A stretch of 64,000 bases of DNA from Candidatus Kurthia intestinigallinarum (GTDB taxonomy: Bacteria > Bacillota > Bacilli > Bacillales_A > Planococcaceae), in the NCBI RefSeq assembly GCF_003991225.1, contig NZ_JTFC01000005.1, positions 1 to 64,000 of the forward strand, in the 5' to 3' direction. Shown here piece after piece: positions 59,599 to 64,000 of the stretch; position 1 is the stretch's first letter, and each line of letters opens with the position of its first letter. Below the pieces are notes generated by a model, which had not been told where the DNA came from, searched no databases, and saw nothing but the letters and a program-made list of their open reading frames with translations. The position numbers and the translations under genes are program-made.

Positions 59599-60996
59599 AT
59601 GACTACAGAACAACAAAAGAATCCCAAACCGATGATTGCTTTATTAATGATTGCAACATTCGTCGGCTTATTTGGGGAAACAGCAATGAACATGGCTATG
59701 ACCAATGTGATGACCGACTTTAATGTTAGCGCTGGAACAGCACAATGGTTAACAACCGGTTATTTATTAGTATTAGGAATTTTAGTTCCGGTCTCAGCTT
59801 TAATTATTCAATGGATCTCAACACGAGGAATTATCATCCTTGCATTTGTTTTCTCGATTGTTGGTTCAATTATTGGCGCAATCGCACCAAATTTTGAAAT
59901 TTTATTACTTGCACGTGTTATCCAAGCAGTAGGTACAGGTCTCGTTTTACCGCTTATGATTAATGTTATTTTAATTGTTGTCCCAATTACAAAACGTGGG
60001 GCAGCAATGGGTATCATGGGGATGGTTATTACATTAGCCCCAGCTATTGGACCAACATTAGCCGGCTTTATCGTCGATATTTCAAGCTGGCATTATATTT
60101 TCTGGGTAAGTGTGGTATTATATATCATTTTACTTGTTGTATTTATGTCGAAAGTATACAATGTTACAACATTAACAAAACCAAAAATTGATTTCCTATC
60201 TGTTATTCTTTCAACAGTAGCTTTTGGGGGTATTATTTATGGCCTAAGCACATTTTCAGAAGGAACAACTTCTTCAACAGTTGGTTTAGTTGCAGGTATT
60301 GTAGCCTTACTATTATTCGTATGGCGTCAATTTGCAAGCGAGCAGCCAATGATTGATTTACATGTGTTTAAATACCGTAACTTCACAATTGGCTCATTAC
60401 TATTATTCATCTCATTCGCCTTAATTTTAGCGATGGCTATTTTAATGCCAATGTATTTAAAAGGTAGTTTGTTATTAACAGCAACAAGCGCTGGCCTAGC
60501 AATGCTTGTAGGTAATATTTTAAATGCAGCATTAGCACCAGTCGTTGGGAATACATTTGACCGCGTTGGTGCGAAAATTTATTTAACAATTGGCTTCCTA
60601 TGCTTCGTTATTGCAACGGTTATGTTATATGTCTTCGTTAGTGCAACAACGCCATTATGGATTGTAATTGTGGCATATATGATTTTCTTTATCGGTGCAT
60701 CAACAATTATCATGCCAGCACAAACGAACTCATTAAATGAATTACCAAAACAATTGTACACACATGGTTCTGCCGTACTGAACACATTTCAACAAATTGC
60801 GGGTGCTGCAGGTACAGCTATTGCCATTACATTGATGACAACAGGTCAAGCATCCTATGCTACTGAACATCCAAAAGCGAGCATTGAAACATTAATTGCT
60901 GCAGGTACAGAGCATGCCTTCTTCTTCATTGTTCTTTTAGCGGTTATTGGGTTTGTATTATCATTATTCGTAACACGTCCAAAAATGAATCACTAA
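59599..60996 (+). CDS. DHA2-type multidrug MFS transporter, LmrB-like
   Basis: 465 aa with 14 hydrophobic helices. It begins TEQQKNPKPMIALLMIATFVGLFGETAMNMAMTNVMTDF, typical of DHA2 exporters. ARVIQAVGTGLVLPLMINVILIVVPITKRGAAMGIMGMVITLAPAIGPTLAGFI is motif C-like. It exports drugs in exchange for protons, lincosamides in the case of LmrB. GGGAG precedes the ATG. It is controlled by the adjacent repressor through the two dyads. A terminator follows at 61004. Confidence 0.92.
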   Translation: MTTEQQKNPKPMIALLMIATFVGLFGETAMNMAMTNVMTDFNVSAGTAQWLTTGYLLVLGILVPVSALIIQWISTRGIIILAFVFSIVGSIIGAIAPNFEILLLARVIQAVGTGLVLPLMINVILIVVPITKRGAAMGIMGMVITLAPAIGPTLAGFIVDISSWHYIFWVSVVLYIILLVVFMSKVYNVTTLTKPKIDFLSVILSTVAFGGIIYGLSTFSEGTTSSTVGLVAGIVALLLFVWRQFASEQPMIDLHVFKYRNFTIGSLLLFISFALILAMAILMPMYLKGSLLLTATSAGLAMLVGNILNAALAPVVGNTFDRVGAKIYLTIGFLCFVIATVMLYVFVSATTPLWIVIVAYMIFFIGASTIIMPAQTNSLNELPKQLYTHGSAVLNTFQQIAGAAGTAIAITLMTTGQASYATEHPKASIETLIAAGTEHAFFFIVLLAVIGFVLSLFVTRPKMNH

Positions 60997-61003
60997 TATT
61001 TTT

Positions 61004-61035
61004 AAAAGACTAGGAGGAATCCTAGTCTTTTTTTG
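61004..61035 (+). terminator. Terminator of the LmrB-like gene
   Basis: AAAAGACTAGGA/TCCTAGTCTTTT stem and T run. Its right side overlaps the end of an antisense MFS relic. Confidence 0.88.
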
Positions 61036-61398
61036 TGCATAAAAAAAGAACCGCGAAGGCGATTCCGGCATCAAATAATGTGAAGTAGGTTGCGGTAGCG
61101 TAGCCTGTTCGCTGCGGAGAGGTTGCTTGAATACAAAGTGATTGGAAGCTTGTCGTCAGTGTACCGTATCCAACACCGATGAAGGCAGCTGATGTTAGTA
61201 ATAAAGCCGCATTCTCAGCATTACCTAATAAAAATAGGCCAATTGCAAAGAAGATGAATGATGGAATAATGACATATTTTGCGCCATATGTGTCATAAAT
61301 ATGGCCTGTTACTGGACGTACGCCAATCATTGCAACAGCAAGTACAGCATAGAAGTAACTTGCTGCATCTAACAAGCCTTTTTGTGCGGAATAAAGAG
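61022..61398 (-). pseudogene. MFS transporter, internal fragment
   Basis: On the minus strand the frame reads PLYSAQKGLLDAASYFYAVLAVAMIGVRPVTGHIYDTYGAKYVI and continues through three more helices to TSPQRTGYATATYFTLFDAGIAFAVLF. It then hits a stop inside the LmrB-like terminator. This is roughly helices 7-11 of an MFS exporter. The N-terminal half and the last helix are missing. The fragment abuts the chemoreceptor relic head to head at about 61395. Confidence 0.8.
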
Positions 61399-62252
61399 GG
61401 GACTAAATCAACAAATGCTGCCACAATAGTCGGGGTTGTACTAGTAATTATTTTAATTGCAGTTATTGTAGGAATTATTTTTTATATGCGTAGATCAATT
61501 GTTCGACCAATTGAATTATTAAATCAATCGATTCAGCAAGTAGCAGCTGGTGATTTAAGTACAGAAGATGTTGCAGTTCGTTCGAAAGATGAAATCGGTA
61601 CACTGTCGACTGCATTCAATGCGCAGTGGAGATTTCGACGAGCTCTGTAAAGACAACAGGCCAAATTCAAGCATTATCAAAACAATCTGAGGAAATTACA
61701 TTGATTGTCAAAGCGATTAGGCAAATTACGGATCAAACGAATCTTTTAGCACTCAATGCAGCAATTGAAGCGGCACGCGCAGGAGAAGCGTTCCAAGGGT
61801 TTGCAGTTGTAGCAGATGAAGTGTGCAGTTTAGCAGAGCAATCCAATAAATCGGCAAGTGAAATTCAATTATTGATTGAAAATGTTCAAAAAGCGACAAC
61901 AACTGTCGAAAATAAAATTATACAAAATAATGTGTCGATTCAAGAGGGTGTTGACACAATTGCAAAAGCAAGTGAAGTATTTGGTAATATTTCACAATCT
62001 GTTAATAAAATGCAAGGTGAAATTACGGAAGTGTCTGCCCTTACAGAGCAGTTATCTGCCTCTACACAAGAAGTATCGGCTTCAGTAACAGATATTGCCC
62101 GTTCCATTAAGGTCGAATCACAGCAATTAGGTGAAGTTTCAACATCATTGAACGACATTACAGCGGTTATTTCAAGTCTATCTGGCACATCTGAAAGCTT
62201 ACAGGATCGTGCAAATACACAGGAAAATTTAGTTGGGCGCTTTACTGTTTAA
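61390..62252 (+). pseudogene. Methyl-accepting chemotaxis protein remnant
   Basis: Frame 1 (to 61650) holds a membrane helix (TIVGVVLVIILIAVIVGIIFYM) and HAMP (RRSIVRPIELLNQSIQQVAAGDLSTEDV...[12 protein letters not shown]), then a stop. Frame 3 (61626-62252) holds the signalling domain with the tip [33 protein letters not shown] and ends in VGRFTV. The sensor part and the stretch between HAMP and the signalling helix are lost. Two frames and no start show a decayed gene. Confidence 0.85.
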
Positions 62253-62280
62253 TAAATATAGCTTGTTAGTCTATATATTA

Positions 62281-62317
62281 AAAAGAACTACATTTAAAAA
62301 ATGTGGTTCTTTTTTGT
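62281..62317 (+). terminator. Terminator behind the chemoreceptor remnant
   Basis: AAAAAGAACTACATTT/AAATGTGGTTCTTTTT stem (one G-T) and T run. Confidence 0.85.
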
Positions 62318-62386
62318 TATGATTTAAAAAAATGTGAGAATATTTCTAAAATGCATTCGTTATCATATATAACAGGGAGGTGCAAA

Positions 62387-62950
62387 ATGACAAAATCAAT
62401 CGAACAGCAGATTAAACTATTAAAAAAGAAAAAAGAACATGCACTCGAAGCGATTATTGATGTGTATATGCCATATGTAAAAGCAATTGCCTTACGCATT
62501 TTATCTAATACAGCTACTGTCGATGAATGTGTGAATGATATTTTTTTAGCAGTCTGGCAGAAAAGTGCACAGTTTGAAGGAAATGAAGTAGACTTTAAGC
62601 GCTGGATAGGGGTTATGACAAAATATAAAGCTATTGATTTATATCGTCAGCAAAAACGCCGAGGAGAGTATGAGTTTAAGCAAGAGGATATGTCGTATTT
62701 TTCTGTAGATTCTGAACCCCAACAGTTGTATTTACAGAAAGAAGAACGCCAAGAAATGCTAATAAAATTAAGTCAATTACCTAATGTAGACAGGGACATT
62801 TTCATTATGAAATATTATTTAGAAATGAATAATAGTGAAATAGCAGAAGCACTGGAATTAACAAAAGCTGCTGTAGACAACAGGCTGTATCGAGGGAAAA
62901 AGAAGCTTGCTACGCAGCAGGATAGGGGGAGCGCATTGTATGAAGGATGA
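62387..62950 (+). CDS. ECF-type RNA polymerase sigma factor
   Basis: 187 aa. Region 2 is AIIDVYMPYVKAIALRILSNTATVDECVNDIFLAVWQKSAQF with VDFKRWIGVMTKYKAIDLYRQQKRR. Region 4 (about 120-180) is LIKLSQLPNVDRDIFIMKYYLEMNNSEIAEALELTKAAVDNRLYRGKKKL. The ATG at 62387 follows GGGAGGTG; the 28-codon longer frame lacks a site. The anti-sigma gene starts 11 bases before its stop, a usual translational coupling. The regulon is not visible, and no self-promoter was recognised. Confidence 0.93.
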   Translation: MTKSIEQQIKLLKKKKEHALEAIIDVYMPYVKAIALRILSNTATVDECVNDIFLAVWQKSAQFEGNEVDFKRWIGVMTKYKAIDLYRQQKRRGEYEFKQEDMSYFSVDSEPQQLYLQKEERQEMLIKLSQLPNVDRDIFIMKYYLEMNNSEIAEALELTKAAVDNRLYRGKKKLATQQDRGSALYEG

Positions 62951-64000
62951 GAAACGAAAGTTTCATATAGATATTGATGATGTCACAGAAGTAGAAGTGA
63001 CAAAGCGTGAAAAAGAACGTGTATTAACACATGTTTTAGGTGGAAAACAACGCAAGAGATCATTTGTGATGCCCGTAATTATCACTCTTGCGGCTCTGTT
63101 GATTTTAGGCTTGAGTTCGATTCGTTTATCACCAACATTTGCGGCGACAGTAGCTAAAATCTCATTATTTGAACCTCTTGTTACAGCGATGATGGATGAC
63201 AAAGGACTTGAAGATATCGCAAAGTATCACTATATGGAAGAAGTAAATGCAGAGGCAACCAAAAATGGTTACACTGTAAAAATTACTAATATGATTGCCG
63301 ATGAAACTGGATTTATTATGTATTATGAAGTAAATGGTGTCAAAAAAGATGGCGAAGTAATGGTAGAACATTTCAAAAAAAATGGTAAGGAAGTAGAAGG
63401 CTCAATGTGGAGTGAAATTGTAAATGATAAAAAACAGCAGTATGAGTTTGTATTAAATCTTCCTCTAACAGAACAAGTACAGTGGAATAAAGTGGTACTA
63501 GAGGCAGATTTTAAAGTGAATGATACACTAATTAAAGTGCCATTTAAACTGAAAAACGACATCGCAAAAACAATCATCTATCCACTAGATAAAATAGTTA
63601 CCATTGATGGTCAGAAAATAGCTATAAAAGAATTACGTGTGTCACCTCTACGCGCAGTTGTTGTGACAAAGGCAGCCTCTACAAATACAAAAAAAATCTT
63701 AAACATTGATTCGATTCATTTGAAGGACGAACATAATGAAGTTTGGGGCGGGATACAAAATGGCCTATCACGTCAGCAAGATATTAAAACCGGCGAAACA
63801 GCATATGTGCTACAAAGCAATTATTTCCGTAATCCTAAGGAACTTAATCTTCAAATGGGACATGTACAAGCGATTCCAAAAGATGATACTGTTATTGTTG
63901 TAGATTTCTCTGCAGAGAAGGTCCTTAAACAGCCTGCATACGTAAAAGAGAAATTCAAAGTTTATAAAAATGGAACAATTCATTATAAAGGAAAAAACTC
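62940..64000 (+). CDS. Anti-sigma factor of the DUF4179 type (3' end beyond the window)
   Basis: The frame is open from the ATG at 62940 to the window edge (more than 350 codons). The short cytoplasmic part (KDEKRKFHIDIDDVTEVEVTKREKERVLTHVL) is followed by one membrane helix (SFVMPVIITLAALLILGLSSIRL). The extracytoplasmic DUF4179-like region (FAATVAKISLFEPLVTAMMDDKGLED) and a second beta-rich domain follow. GGGGGAG is the ribosome site inside the sigma gene. It would hold the ECF factor at the membrane until an outside signal is sensed. The C-terminus is not seen. Confidence 0.88.
   Translation, partial: MKDEKRKFHIDIDDVTEVEVTKREKERVLTHVLGGKQRKRSFVMPVIITLAALLILGLSSIRLSPTFAATVAKISLFEPLVTAMMDDKGLEDIAKYHYMEEVNAEATKNGYTVKITNMIADETGFIMYYEVNGVKKDGEVMVEHFKKNGKEVEGSMWSEIVNDKKQQYEFVLNLPLTEQVQWNKVVLEADFKVNDTLIKVPFKLKNDIAKTIIYPLDKIVTIDGQKIAIKELRVSPLRAVVVTKAASTNTKKILNIDSIHLKDEHNEVWGGIQNGLSRQQDIKTGETAYVLQSNYFRNPKELNLQMGHVQAIPKDDTVIVVDFSAEKVLKQPAYVKEKFKVYKNGTIHYKGKN

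Overview
The window comes from a low-GC Gram-positive chromosome. AGGAGG-type ribosome sites, TTG starts, lipobox lipoproteins, T-run terminators and Bacillus-type gene families (EpsC/CapD, LmrA/LmrB, YfhO, ECF sigma with a DUF4179 anti-sigma) all fit Bacillales. Gene content and the intergenic 'GAGGCTGGGACAAAA' palindromes make a Lysinibacillus/Solibacillus-like member of the Planococcaceae my best guess. The genus is inference. No rRNA, tRNA or CRISPR array was seen.

Left part (1-13.7 kb): an IS200/IS605-type TnpB element, cut by the window edge, sits in a phage-type DnaC-like ATPase gene. Next come secreted proteins, including a tandem DUF3298-like family (three genes, one relic) interrupted by an AT-rich serine hydrolase gene. 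A transglutaminase-like protein, two small unknown genes, a GIY-YIG/DUF2075 helicase-like protein overlapping a MazG-like pyrophosphohydrolase, an M24 peptidase and a GNAT follow. An MMPL transporter relic carries a 20-bp scar identical to the end of the TnpB element.

Middle part (13.7-38.5 kb): a chemoreceptor with a glutathione peroxidase, a copC-copD pair, and a TetR-SMR-SMR efflux cluster. A sulfur-metabolism relic lies behind two tandem terminator-like leaders. An abgT-abgA-abgB-like operon is divergent from an unusual HTH regulator. Then come a cyclophilin lipoprotein, YfhO, EamA, an Mrr-like protein with substituted catalytic residues, a Na/Pi cotransporter and an MFS protein. Three full copies and one diverged copy of a roughly 130-bp palindromic repeat lie between genes.

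Right part (38.5-57.3 kb): an exopolysaccharide locus. It holds an LCP ligase, Wzz-like modulator, BY-kinase, PHP tyrosine phosphatase, flippase, polymerase and GT4. After a roughly 900-bp AT-rich gap come the sugar-nucleotide genes (CapD/EpsC, epimerase, UDP-sugar dehydrogenase), a 1152-aa Ig-repeat surface protein, a lipoprotein, a TetR, another GT4 and the priming sugar transferase. The kinase/phosphatase pair would tune chain length, the dehydratase, epimerase and dehydrogenase would supply precursors, and the priming transferase, GTs, flippase and polymerase would build the polymer.

End (57.4-64 kb): a TPR-GGDEF gene broken by one base in a T run, an LmrA/LmrB-like repressor-pump pair with visible operators, a fused wreck of MFS and chemoreceptor fragments, and an ECF sigma/anti-sigma pair running off the right edge. 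The window is rich in gene debris: seven loci show truncation, frameshift or internal deletion.
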